From Acidimicrobiia bacterium (lineage in GTDB: Bacteria; Actinomycetota; Acidimicrobiia; Spongiisociales; UBA5794), in the NCBI GenBank assembly GCA_029287195.1, contig JARFRN010000265.1, positions 1 to 35,554 of the forward strand: a stretch of 35,554 bases of DNA, in the 5' to 3' direction. The translations under genes were made by a program, and so were the position numbers. The number at the start of each line of letters is the position of its first letter. The first letter of the stretch is position 1. Shown piece by piece: positions 7,988-15,321 of this stretch. The notes beneath the pieces were generated by a model. It had not been told where the DNA came from and searched no databases. It saw only the letters and a program-made list of their open reading frames with translations.

Positions 7988-9773
7988 CGAGCATGTCGAT
8001 GTCGATGGCAAACAGCTGATCTGCTCCGGCCTTGACCGCCGGTGCCCATCCGGCAGCCTGGGGAAGGATCTGGTCGGCGTAGAACCGGCAAGTGTCGATC
8101 TTGGCCTGCATCCACGGATCCTCACCGTTGTCCCCAAGCAACTCAGCCGCCACCACCGCCAGACGTGCTAGGTAGTAGGCACCGGCGACGACGCCGAACT
8201 GCCTCAGATACGGCGCAGCTCCGGCGAGACTTTCGTTGGGATCGGTCGTCGCCAGCAGCCAATCGGTGGTCTCCCGCAGACCGGCGATGGCGGTGGCGAG
8301 CGACCGCCCGATATCTGCCAGACCGTTGCCGTCGGCGTGCAGCCTGTCTGCTGTTGCCTGCATCTCGTCGAGATATCCGGCGACGACGGTGCCTTCAGCC
8401 ATCGGGAGCTTGCGCATTACCAGGTCGATGGCCTGGATACCGTTGGTGCCTTCGTAGATAGGCGCAATCCGCGAGTCTCGCCAGTGCTGCGCGGCGCCGG
8501 CTTCTTCCACGAAACCCATGCCGCCGTGGATCTGCACACCGAGCGACGTGAGTTCTACTCCGAGATCGGTCGCCCACGCTTTGGCCACCGGCGTCAACAG
8601 CGCCATCCGGTTGGTACCCCGCAATCTCGCTTCCTCGTCGGCACCGTGATGCCGCAGGTCGCCCGCTGCCGACGTATCGAGGATCAGTGCTCGCATCGCC
8701 TCGATATTGGCTTTCATCGTCATCAGCATCCGGCGAACGTCGGGGTGTTCGATGATCGGAGAAGCCTCGCCTTTGGGAGCGCCGATGGCCCTGCCTTGTC
8801 GGCGTTCCTTGGCGTAAGCCAGGGCGAGTTGGTAGGCGCGCTCGGAGAGGCCGAGTCCTTCCAAACCGACATGCAAACGGGCGTCGTTCATCATGGTGAA
8901 CATGCAGCGCATCCCAGCATTCACCTCACCGACGAGGTAGGCGACGGCTCCCCGCTGCTCGCCGTACGCCATGACCGCGGTGGGACTGGCGTGGATGCCG
9001 AGCTTGTGCTCGACGCCGACGCATTCAACGTCGTTGCGCTCCCCGAGACTGCCATCGGCGTTGACCAGGTACTTGGGGATCAGAAACAGCGAGATGCCCT
9101 TTGTTCCCGGAGGCGCCTCAGGTGCCCGGGCGAGAACGAAGTGAATGATGTTGTCGGCCATCTCGTGCTCACCCCACGTGATGAAGATCTTGGTCCCCTG
9201 TACGCGCCACGTGCCGTCGTCCGCCGGCCATGCCTTGGCTCGCAACGCCCCCACATCGGACCCGGCCTCGGGCTCGGTCAGTGCCATCGTGCCCGACCAT
9301 TCGCCGGTGGTCAGCTTTTCGAGGTATGTGGCTTTGAGTTCGTCGCTGCCGTGGGCCCCGAGAGCTTCCACAGCACTCGAAGTGAGCATCGGGCAGAGAG
9401 AGAAAGCCATATTGGATGCAGTCAGCATCTCCTGAACGGCAGTGGACATAACGCCGGGGAACCCGTGACCGCCGTATTCCATATCACCCTTGATCGCGCC
9501 CCAACCGGATTCGACGAACTGCCGGTAGGCCGCAGTCAGTTCATCGGGGACGGTGACGGAGCCATCGTCGCCGCGCCGGATCCCCTGGCTGTCGCCGATG
9601 CTGTTGGTCGGGGCAACCACCTCGGAGAAGAAACGCCCCGCCTCATCGAGAGCGTCGTAGACATCTTCGGCTTCGACGTGTTCGAAACCCGGGAGGTCGG
9701 ACACAGCTTCCAAATCGGCTATGTGCTCGAGGACGAACTTGATATCGCGCAGCGGGGGCCGGTAGTCACTCAT
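7983..9773 (-). CDS. Acyl-CoA dehydrogenase, long DmdC-like type
   Basis: 596 residues, matching the long acyl-CoA dehydrogenases with an extra C-terminal helical domain, such as 3-methylmercaptopropionyl-CoA dehydrogenase DmdC, rather than the usual 380-residue enzymes. The flavin-site motif TMALTEPEAGSDVG is at 162-175, GTKIFITWGEHEM at 193-205, and the catalytic Glu is in IYEGTNGIQA (Glu441). The last 120 residues form the extra domain. It oxidises an acyl-CoA to the enoyl-CoA and passes electrons to electron-transfer flavoprotein. Substrate is not readable from sequence; the DmdC name covers many enzymes with other substrates. The ATG at 9773 was chosen as the first codon giving family similarity; the 82-codon extension before it is Arg-rich and unlike the family. 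Confidence 0.93.
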   Translation of the reverse strand: MSDYRPPLRDIKFVLEHIADLEAVSDLPGFEHVEAEDVYDALDEAGRFFSEVVAPTNSIGDSQGIRRGDDGSVTVPDELTAAYRQFVESGWGAIKGDMEYGGHGFPGVMSTAVQEMLTASNMAFSLCPMLTSSAVEALGAHGSDELKATYLEKLTTGEWSGTMALTEPEAGSDVGALRAKAWPADDGTWRVQGTKIFITWGEHEMADNIIHFVLARAPEAPPGTKGISLFLIPKYLVNADGSLGERNDVECVGVEHKLGIHASPTAVMAYGEQRGAVAYLVGEVNAGMRCMFTMMNDARLHVGLEGLGLSERAYQLALAYAKERRQGRAIGAPKGEASPIIEHPDVRRMLMTMKANIEAMRALILDTSAAGDLRHHGADEEARLRGTNRMALLTPVAKAWATDLGVELTSLGVQIHGGMGFVEEAGAAQHWRDSRIAPIYEGTNGIQAIDLVMRKLPMAEGTVVAGYLDEMQATADRLHADGNGLADIGRSLATAIAGLRETTDWLLATTDPNESLAGAAPYLRQFGVVAGAYYLARLAVVAAELLGDNGEDPWMQAKIDTCRFYADQILPQAAGWAPAVKAGADQLFAIDIDMLG

Positions 9774-9861
9774 GGGGCCAGGATAGATGCGCCGGGCGCA
9801 CGCCATCACAGCCGGCCGGAGGTCGATAGTCTTGACATAGACCCGATTACGGAGGCACACC

Positions 9862-10035
9862 ATGCCGAAGAACCGCCGGCGTCGCCGGCGACCTTGGAGG
9901 CACTCGTCCGCACCGTCGGAACGATCCACGCCAGCACCGGATGCCAAGGCCCCTCCGGCATGGGACACCATTCCGCCGACAGTCGGACTGGCCGCCCAAC
10001 CCGATTCGTATCTCCGCAAGAAGAGCCCTAGGTAG
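9862..10035 (+). CDS. Small basic protein, 57 residues, unknown
   Basis: A short reading frame with an excellent ribosome site: GGAGG at 9851-9855, six bases before the ATG. The protein starts MPKNRRRRRRPWRHSS, has a Pro/Ala-rich middle (APDAKAPPAWDTIPPTVG) and ends in YLRKKSPR. The N-terminal run of arginines suggests nucleic-acid or ribosome binding, but I know no family for it. It is divergent from the acyl-CoA dehydrogenase, whose start is 88 bp away, and lies 141 bp before the Qng1-like gene on the same strand. TTGACA at 9832-9837 could be a -35 element, though a matching -10 would fall on the ribosome site, so I do not call a promoter. Evidence is the ribosome site, the clean position and coding-like composition. 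Confidence 0.5.
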   Translation: MPKNRRRRRRPWRHSSAPSERSTPAPDAKAPPAWDTIPPTVGLAAQPDSYLRKKSPR

Positions 10036-10176
10036 GCGCGGCAGTGCCGATCCTTGAGCTTCTACCGGAGGAGGCTGGTGCGGCCGTCGGCCAGGGTCTG
10101 TTCGCGAGTAAGTCGCACCGCCAGTCCGCAATGCGATTCGTTCCGGTGCTGGACCTCGCCCCTGCCCGCCGCGAAC

Positions 10177-11124
10177 ATGGAGGCTATGGACGTCGACATT
10201 CGTAACACGCCGCCACCGGCCGACTGGGGTGTGACCGTTTCCGACGATGAGGTCGAGCAGCTTGCTGAACGATGGCGCCACCGCGACTTTCCACTGCCGG
10301 CATGGGACTACCCGGGGCTGCCACGAGGTTTGGACGCCCCGAATTGGTACACCCTATGCGTGGTGGCGTGCTCGGTGTTGGCGTGCATTTGGCCACCTGA
10401 AGGCAAGCAGATGTGGACGACCCATTTCGAGGGTGACGACCTCGATGACGCCCCCGCGATCTTCTCCTGTTTCACCCGCAGAATCCGCAGTGGCACTGTA
10501 GATCTCACCGTCTTCTCCCGGCTGACCCCGGAGAAGTTCTTTGCAGGCGACGGAACCCTGCAGTTGCTCGCCGAACGCTGGAACCGGCTCAACCAGGTGG
10601 CAGACGCGCTTTGTTCTGAGTGGGGCGGGTCGGCGGCAAACCTGGTCGCCGCCGGCCGGTTCGACGCAGAGCAGGTAGTGCAACTGCTGATAGACACTGT
10701 GCCGGGATTCAACGATGCCCCCAATTCGCCGGCGGGCCGGCTCCCGTTTCACAAGCTGGCTCGACTGGCCACCGCGATGATGTCTGCTGGAGGCAGCATC
10801 GCCTTCAGCGGTCTCGAGCGGCTCCCGGTGTACCCCGACTACATGCTGCCGCGGGTCTTGAGACATTCCGGCGTCCTCAACTACTCGCCCGAGCTGGCAA
10901 CTGCCGTGGACAACCGAAAGCTGATACCGAAGGAATCGCGTTGGGAACTGGCCATCCGCTGGGCCACCGTCTACAGCGGTGACCGACTGGCGGATGCGCT
11001 CCGCAGCCGCAGTGTTGCGGTAACGACGCCGGCTCTCGACTACGCGCTTTGGGAGAGCGCCGTTCTCGGCCCGGATGCGGCTGACATGGGTGAGCATCAC
11101 CGAACGCTCACCCTGGCTTACTGA
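10177..11124 (+). CDS. Queuosine salvage protein, DUF2419 (Qng1-like)
   Basis: About 315 residues. The C-terminal half carries the family pattern: VYPDYMLPRVLRHSGVLNYS followed by ELATAVDNRKLIPKESRWEL and AIRWATV, which parallels the ADYRVPQxLRxxGVLxYS and ExEIRAxTV motifs of DUF2419. The middle has VPGFNDAP and GRLPFHKLARL in the place of the family's PxFxD and KRAQ segments. Characterised members release queuine base from queuosine 5'-monophosphate, so tRNA wobble-base queuine can be reused. Start is uncertain: ATG at 10177 or 10186. GGAGG overlaps the first and is only two bases before the second, so neither has a normal ribosome site and leaderless translation is possible. Tyr in VYPDY replaces the more usual Ala/Thr of the motif. 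No other queuosine gene is nearby. Confidence 0.85.
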   Translation: MEAMDVDIRNTPPPADWGVTVSDDEVEQLAERWRHRDFPLPAWDYPGLPRGLDAPNWYTLCVVACSVLACIWPPEGKQMWTTHFEGDDLDDAPAIFSCFTRRIRSGTVDLTVFSRLTPEKFFAGDGTLQLLAERWNRLNQVADALCSEWGGSAANLVAAGRFDAEQVVQLLIDTVPGFNDAPNSPAGRLPFHKLARLATAMMSAGGSIAFSGLERLPVYPDYMLPRVLRHSGVLNYSPELATAVDNRKLIPKESRWELAIRWATVYSGDRLADALRSRSVAVTTPALDYALWESAVLGPDAADMGEHHRTLTLAY

Positions 11125-11169
11125 GGTTTTCGGGCGTAGTACGGTTCCTTCCTGGAGCCGGGCAGGATC

Positions 11170-12420
11170 ATGACCTATTCGTCAACGAATGTGGAGCAGA
11201 ATCGGCTCGGCCGCGCCCATTTCACAGCACTGTTGTCGATGATCATGGCCTTGGGCGCCCTCGCGATCGACATGATGCTGCCCGCCTTCGACGACATGCG
11301 GACCCACTTCGGACTCCCCGCCGACTCCACCCAGGTGGCCCAAGTAGTCACTGCTTTCTTGGTTGGCATGGCCGTCGCCCAGGCCTTCTACGGCCCGCTC
11401 GCCGACCGGTTCGGGAGGAAACCCGTCCTCTATGCAGGATTTGTGATCTACGGGCTGGGAGCACTTGGTTCGCTCCTCGCCCCCACGCTCGAACTCGTGC
11501 TCGTCAGCCGATTCATCTGGGGAATAGGGGCGGCATCACCCCGAGTCGTAGCCGTCTCCATCGTGCGCGACACCTACGCCGGAGATGAAATGGCCAAGGC
11601 GATGTCGTTCATAATGGCGGTCTTCATCATGGTGCCCGTAGTGGCGCCCACCGTCGGGGCGGGGCTGATCCTCGTGTTCCCCTGGCAGTCGGTGTTTGCC
11701 GCCGGGCTCGTGTTTGTTCTCGTTGTGGCTATCTGGGCAAGGGTGTTGCCGGAAACCCTGGATCCTCAGAACCGGCTACCCATCGATCGAAGAGCTATTG
11801 CTGCGGCCACCAAGGAAGTACTCACCAACCGGCAAACGTTTGGTTACATGATGGCAATGACCATGACATTCGGGGTCTTCAGCTCCTACCTGGCCAGCTC
11901 CGAGCGCATCTTCGGGGAGATCTACGAGAAGCCTGACCAGTTCCCGTTCATCTTCGGCGCGCTGGCGGCCACGATGGGTGTAGCGATCCTGATGAATGCG
12001 TCCATTGTCGAGCGGGTAGGCGCCAAACGAATGGTTCATCTGGCCCTCGCAACATACGTTGCGGTCGCGCTCGGCTTCTGGGCGATCGCAGCAGCCGCCG
12101 GTGGCCGACCCTCTTTCCCGATCTTCATGGTCGGGATGATGGCGATGCTGTCCCTGCACGCCATTCTGATACCGAACTTCAACTCGATCGCCATGCTCCC
12201 CATGGGTCACATCGCCGGGACGGCATCGGCGGTCATCGGCACGATCTCGTTGGCGGGAGGCGCGTTCCTGGGGTCGATAATCGACCGCCAATTCACGGAC
12301 ACAGTCAGCCCTCTGGTTGTGTCTTTTGTGCTGTTTGGGATTGTTGCCCAGGGGTTCATTGCGTGGGCCGAACGCGGCAAGCTGTTTTCTCGCCGGACTG
12401 AGTCGCCCGGATCTCCCTGA
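11170..12420 (+). CDS. MFS drug-resistance transporter, Bcr/CflA type
   Basis: 416 residues with about twelve hydrophobic segments. The first helix ends in ALAIDMMLPAFDDM, the hallmark of the Bcr/CflA subfamily, and loop 2-3 has the MFS motif A as YGPLADRFGRKPVLY. Such proteins are proton-coupled exporters for drugs such as bicyclomycin or for small metabolites. It lies 45 bp after the Qng1-like gene and 113 bp before deoD on the same strand, so it may share a transcript. The ribosome site is poor (AGGA two bases from ATG). The substrate cannot be told; the nearby nucleoside and amino-acid genes might hint at metabolite export. Confidence 0.9.
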   Translation: MTYSSTNVEQNRLGRAHFTALLSMIMALGALAIDMMLPAFDDMRTHFGLPADSTQVAQVVTAFLVGMAVAQAFYGPLADRFGRKPVLYAGFVIYGLGALGSLLAPTLELVLVSRFIWGIGAASPRVVAVSIVRDTYAGDEMAKAMSFIMAVFIMVPVVAPTVGAGLILVFPWQSVFAAGLVFVLVVAIWARVLPETLDPQNRLPIDRRAIAAATKEVLTNRQTFGYMMAMTMTFGVFSSYLASSERIFGEIYEKPDQFPFIFGALAATMGVAILMNASIVERVGAKRMVHLALATYVAVALGFWAIAAAAGGRPSFPIFMVGMMAMLSLHAILIPNFNSIAMLPMGHIAGTASAVIGTISLAGGAFLGSIIDRQFTDTVSPLVVSFVLFGIVAQGFIAWAERGKLFSRRTESPGSP

Positions 12421-12533
12421 CACGCCGACACCGCCGGGAGCCGCGGTCGTGATCGGCGACAGTACTCTACGTGGCAAGGCCCGAGGTGGAGGACGCATAG
12501 TGTCGCCCCGCCGTAACGAGAAGGATGAGAGGT

Positions 12534-13250
12534 ATGGCTACACCGCACATCTCCGCCGAGCCCGGGGATTTCGCCGACACCGTATTGCTGCCGGGTGATC
12601 CGCTGCGGGCCCAGCACATCGCCGAGAATTTCCTCCATGACGCTCGGCAAGTTACTGCCGTCCGCAACATGCTCGGCTTCACCGGAGCCTATGAGGGCAA
12701 GAGCATCTCCGTTATTGGGACGGGGATGGGCGTTCCCTCGGCCAGCATCTACGGGACGGAGCTGATCAACGATTACGGAGTCAAGAAGCTGATCCGGATC
12801 GGTAGCTGCGGGGCCCTTTCCTACGATCTCGAACTGCGCGATGTTGTCATCGCCATGGGTGCCTGCACCGACTCCAATGTGAACCGGGCTCGTTACGGCG
12901 GCTATGACTTCGCTGCGATCGCCGACTACGGGCTGCTGCGGGCGGCCGTGGATTCCGCAGAGGCGCACGGCAACAAGGTCCACGTGGGCAACATCTACAC
13001 CGCCGATCTGTTCTACCACCCGGACAACGAGGATCGGGTTGCCTTCAACCAACGCATGGGGGTTCTGGCGGTGGAGATGGAAGCCGCCGGCCTCTACGGC
13101 CTGGCCGCCGAGCACGGTGCGCGCGCCCTAGCGCTCATGACGGTTAGCGATCATGTTCTCACCCATGAGGCCACCAGCGCCGAGGACCGCCAGACCACTT
13201 TCAACGAGATGGTGGAGATCGCACTGGAGACCGCGGGCGCGGTCGATTGA
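12534..13250 (+). CDS. deoD: Purine nucleoside phosphorylase, DeoD type
   Basis: 238 residues, the usual length of the hexameric bacterial enzyme that splits purine (deoxy)ribonucleosides with phosphate. Visible motifs: [14 protein letters not shown] (phosphate-binding start), [40 protein letters not shown] (ribose site Glu-Met-Glu) and [10 protein letters not shown] containing the catalytic Asp. ATG 12534 is preferred over an in-frame ATG nine bases upstream because AAGGA at 12521-12525 lies eight bases before it. A TACTCT box at 12463-12468 could be a -10 element, but with no good -35. It is probably part of nucleoside salvage. Confidence 0.95.
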   Translation: MATPHISAEPGDFADTVLLPGDPLRAQHIAENFLHDARQVTAVRNMLGFTGAYEGKSISVIGTGMGVPSASIYGTELINDYGVKKLIRIGSCGALSYDLELRDVVIAMGACTDSNVNRARYGGYDFAAIADYGLLRAAVDSAEAHGNKVHVGNIYTADLFYHPDNEDRVAFNQRMGVLAVEMEAAGLYGLAAEHGARALALMTVSDHVLTHEATSAEDRQTTFNEMVEIALETAGAVD

Positions 13251-13288
13251 CCGGGATTTACGAAATGTAAAAACTCGCAGTTTGTCGC

Positions 13289-13301
13289 TAGCCTTTTTGG
13301 T
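13289..13301 (+). promoter_or_regulatory. Candidate -10 box, leaderless start of dpaL
   Basis: TAGCCT at 13289-13294 is placed so that transcription would begin at or one base before the ATG at 13302, and no ribosome site precedes that ATG. The 50-bp gap is unusually A/T-rich for this contig (GAAATGTAAAAACTC). The -35 region is not convincing. Confidence 0.35.
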
Positions 13302-14570
13302 ATGACAACACACGACAAGCCAATCGATTGGGTCAAGAACCCGCGCGCCAAGACCATCGCATCCAGCGATGCGGTCAATGCGGTGTTCCCGCCCGGGGTA
13401 TTCGAGGAGGCCCGCCGATTCCACCGCCAGATACCCGGCTACCGGCCCAGCCCGCTCCGCAACCTCTCACACCTTGCATCGATGCTGGGTGTCGACAGCA
13501 TCTGGGTAAAGGACGAGTCGGTTCGACTCAATCTGAATTCGTTCAAGGTCCTCGGCGGATCGTTCGCCATCTACCGGTTCATCAAATCGAAGCTCGGCCT
13601 CGAAGGAGAAGACCTCTCCTACGAGGACTTGGTAGGCGAGGCAATCAAAGCCAAAATCGGCGACATCACATTTGCCACTGCCACCGACGGCAACCACGGC
13701 CGGGGGGTGGCCTGGGGCGCGTCCAAACTCAACTGCAACGCGGTGATCTATGTCCACAAGGACACATCGACCGCCCGCATCAAAGCCATCGAGAGCTACG
13801 GCGCCGACGTGCGCGTCATCGACGGCACCTACGACGATGCAGTCCATCAGGCCAGCATCGACGCAGATGCAAACGGCTGGCATGTCATCTCCGACACATC
13901 CTGGGAGGGATATACCGACATCCCGAGCTGGGTGATGCAGGGTTACACGACAATGCTCTCCGAGACCCAGGAGCAACTGGCGGGGACCGGAATCGTCAAG
14001 CCAACCCACGTCTTCGTGCAAGCCGGCGTCGGCGCCCTGGCTGCGGCAACGATCGGCTTCTACAGCAGCAGGTTCGGGGCCGATCGCCCGACCACGGTGG
14101 TAGTCGAACCGAGCGAGGCCGAGTGCCTGCTGGAGTCGGCCCGGATCGGTGACGGCAAGCCCCATGACGTTGGGGGTGATTTGCAGACGATCATGGCCGG
14201 TCTCGCATGTGGCGAGCCGAGCCCGATCGCCTGGGATGTCCTATGGGACACGGTGGATGCTTTCGTGGCCTGCCCCGATTACGTGGCCGCCAAGGGAATG
14301 CGCGTCTACGGGATGCCGCTGGCAGGCGACCACTTCATCGTCTCCGGGGAGTCGGGGGCAGTAACGCTTGGTGCGCTGATGTTCATTGCGGAGTATCCGG
14401 AGTACGCCGATCTCAAGGAGTACATCGGCCTCGGCCCCCACTCGCAGATTCTGCTGATCAACTCCGAGGGCAACACGGATCCCGAGTACTTCCGCCGCGT
14501 CGTTTGGGAGGGGGCCGATTCGGTACCCCGCGAGTACCGCTGGGCACCGCACCCGGTGGGGACCAGCTAG
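13302..14570 (+). CDS. dpaL: Diaminopropionate ammonia-lyase
   Basis: 422 residues, fold-type II PLP enzyme that splits 2,3-diaminopropionate into pyruvate and two ammonia (YgeX/DpaL). The Schiff-base Lys is in NSFKVLGG (Lys82). TATDGNHGRGVAWGA is the Asn-Gly-rich cofactor loop, and SGESGAVTLGAL binds the PLP phosphate. The N-terminal FPPGVFEEARRFHRQIPGYRPSPL and C-terminal LLINSEGNTDPEYFRRVVW segments are specific to this lyase rather than to threonine dehydratases. It follows deoD by 51 bp on the same strand and ends just before a strong hairpin, so it closes this gene run. It would let the cell use diaminopropionate as carbon and nitrogen source. Confidence 0.93.
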   Translation: MTTHDKPIDWVKNPRAKTIASSDAVNAVFPPGVFEEARRFHRQIPGYRPSPLRNLSHLASMLGVDSIWVKDESVRLNLNSFKVLGGSFAIYRFIKSKLGLEGEDLSYEDLVGEAIKAKIGDITFATATDGNHGRGVAWGASKLNCNAVIYVHKDTSTARIKAIESYGADVRVIDGTYDDAVHQASIDADANGWHVISDTSWEGYTDIPSWVMQGYTTMLSETQEQLAGTGIVKPTHVFVQAGVGALAAATIGFYSSRFGADRPTTVVVEPSEAECLLESARIGDGKPHDVGGDLQTIMAGLACGEPSPIAWDVLWDTVDAFVACPDYVAAKGMRVYGMPLAGDHFIVSGESGAVTLGALMFIAEYPEYADLKEYIGLGPHSQILLINSEGNTDPEYFRRVVWEGADSVPREYRWAPHPVGTS

Positions 14571-14596
14571 GCGCCCAATTTCACGATTCGCATGTT

Positions 14597-14625
14597 GCGG
14601 GGAGGGCCCGCCGGGCCCTCCCCGC
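14597..14625 (+). terminator. Very strong hairpin after dpaL
   Basis: A perfect 13-bp inverted repeat (GCGGGGAGGGCCC, loop GCC, GGGCCCTCCCCGC) starts 27 bases after the dpaL stop. There is no U-tract, as is common for actinobacterial intrinsic terminators. Shape and position argue for transcription termination. Confidence 0.75.
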
Positions 14626-14637
14626 TAGGACGACCCA

Positions 14638-14653
14638 GAGGCCATTAGGCCTC
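14638..14653 (+). terminator. Second hairpin downstream of dpaL
   Basis: GAGGCC-ATTA-GGCCTC, a 6-bp stem with a tetraloop, follows the first hairpin after 12 bases. It may act as a back-up terminator or as a barrier before the sigma-factor promoter region. Confidence 0.4.
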
Positions 14654-14658
14654 CACGT

Positions 14659-14743
14659 GTTTGTGTCCGCCGCAGCATGCACTTCACCACCCCGGTCAAC
14701 GCGACTTATTCATGGTGAGATAGCCTGAAATGAGGACACAAAC
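14659..14743. repeat. 10-bp inverted repeat flanking the region before the ECF sigma gene
   Basis: GTTTGTGTCC at 14659-14668 and its exact reverse complement GGACACAAAC at 14734-14743 lie 65 bp apart, with the second copy 23 bp before the sigma-factor ATG. The span between them must hold the promoter. They could be two opposed binding sites for one regulator or the base of a long stem in the leader RNA. No known box is recognised. Confidence 0.45.
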
Positions 14744-14766
14744 TCGGCAGGGATCCGAGAGGGCAC

Positions 14767-15321
14767 ATGAACCCCGATGCCGAACGGCGTTTCCGCGAGG
14801 CCTATCAAGCTCACTTGCCGTCGGTCTATGCATACTTCAAGCGTCGCACCGATGTGCAGACTGCCCAGGACGCCACTGCGGAGACCTTCCTTGTGGCGTG
14901 GCGTCGCATCGAACGTATGCCGGAAGGGGACCGAGCCCTCCCCTGGCTCTACTCGGTGGCCCGTAGGGTGCTGGCCAACCAATACCGCAGCCAGCGGCGG
15001 CGCGCCCGGCTGGCCGAAAAAGTGGGTGCCGTCGCCCAAGAACCCACGCCCACGCCCGAGACAATCGTGATGCGCAATCGTCAGCACGAGGAAGTGCTGG
15101 CGGCTCTGGCTCGACTCAAGCCCGACGATCAGGAGTTGCTCCGACTGGCGGTCTGGGAAGAGCTCCCTCACCGTCTCATCGCCGAGGCGCTCTCCTGCAG
15201 CCGCCACGCCGTTGATCAGCGCATCTACCGGGCTGCGAAACGATTGGCGAGAGAAATGCAGCATGCCGAACACATACACGTTGGCGGGACGACCCCCGAC
15301 GAACAGACAGGAACCCTGTGA
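14767..15321 (+). CDS. ECF-type RNA polymerase sigma factor
   Basis: 184 residues with regions sigma-2 (about residues 9-75, containing DATAETFLVAWRRIERMP and LPWLYSVARRVLANQYRS) and sigma-4 (about 110-165, LARLKPDDQELLRLAVWEEL then the helix-turn-helix IAEALSCSRHAVDQRIYRAAKRL). There is no sigma-1 or sigma-3, as expected for the extracytoplasmic-function group. It directs RNA polymerase to a set of stress or signal-responsive promoters. The stop codon overlaps the start of the next gene (TGATG at 15319-15323), so the two are translationally coupled and the partner is presumably its regulator. A possible GAGAGGG ribosome site lies just before the ATG. Confidence 0.94.
   Translation: MNPDAERRFREAYQAHLPSVYAYFKRRTDVQTAQDATAETFLVAWRRIERMPEGDRALPWLYSVARRVLANQYRSQRRRARLAEKVGAVAQEPTPTPETIVMRNRQHEEVLAALARLKPDDQELLRLAVWEELPHRLIAEALSCSRHAVDQRIYRAAKRLAREMQHAEHIHVGGTTPDEQTGTL

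Noticed and set aside
9832-9837. TTGACA as -35 of the small gene
   Set aside because: A -10 at normal spacing would fall on the ribosome-binding site and nothing fits there.
9773-10019. N-terminal extension of the acyl-CoA dehydrogenase by 82 codons
   Set aside because: The extension is Arg-rich, unlike the family, and overlaps the small divergent gene; the family similarity starts at the ATG at 9773.
8337-10031. 564-codon open frame on the plus strand
   Set aside because: Antisense to the acyl-CoA dehydrogenase, whose motifs are complete; the reverse frame shows no family feature.
10044-10205. GTG-started 53-residue frame ahead of the Qng1-like gene
   Set aside because: No ribosome site and it overlaps the start of the Qng1-like gene in another frame; the small gene at 9862 has much better support.
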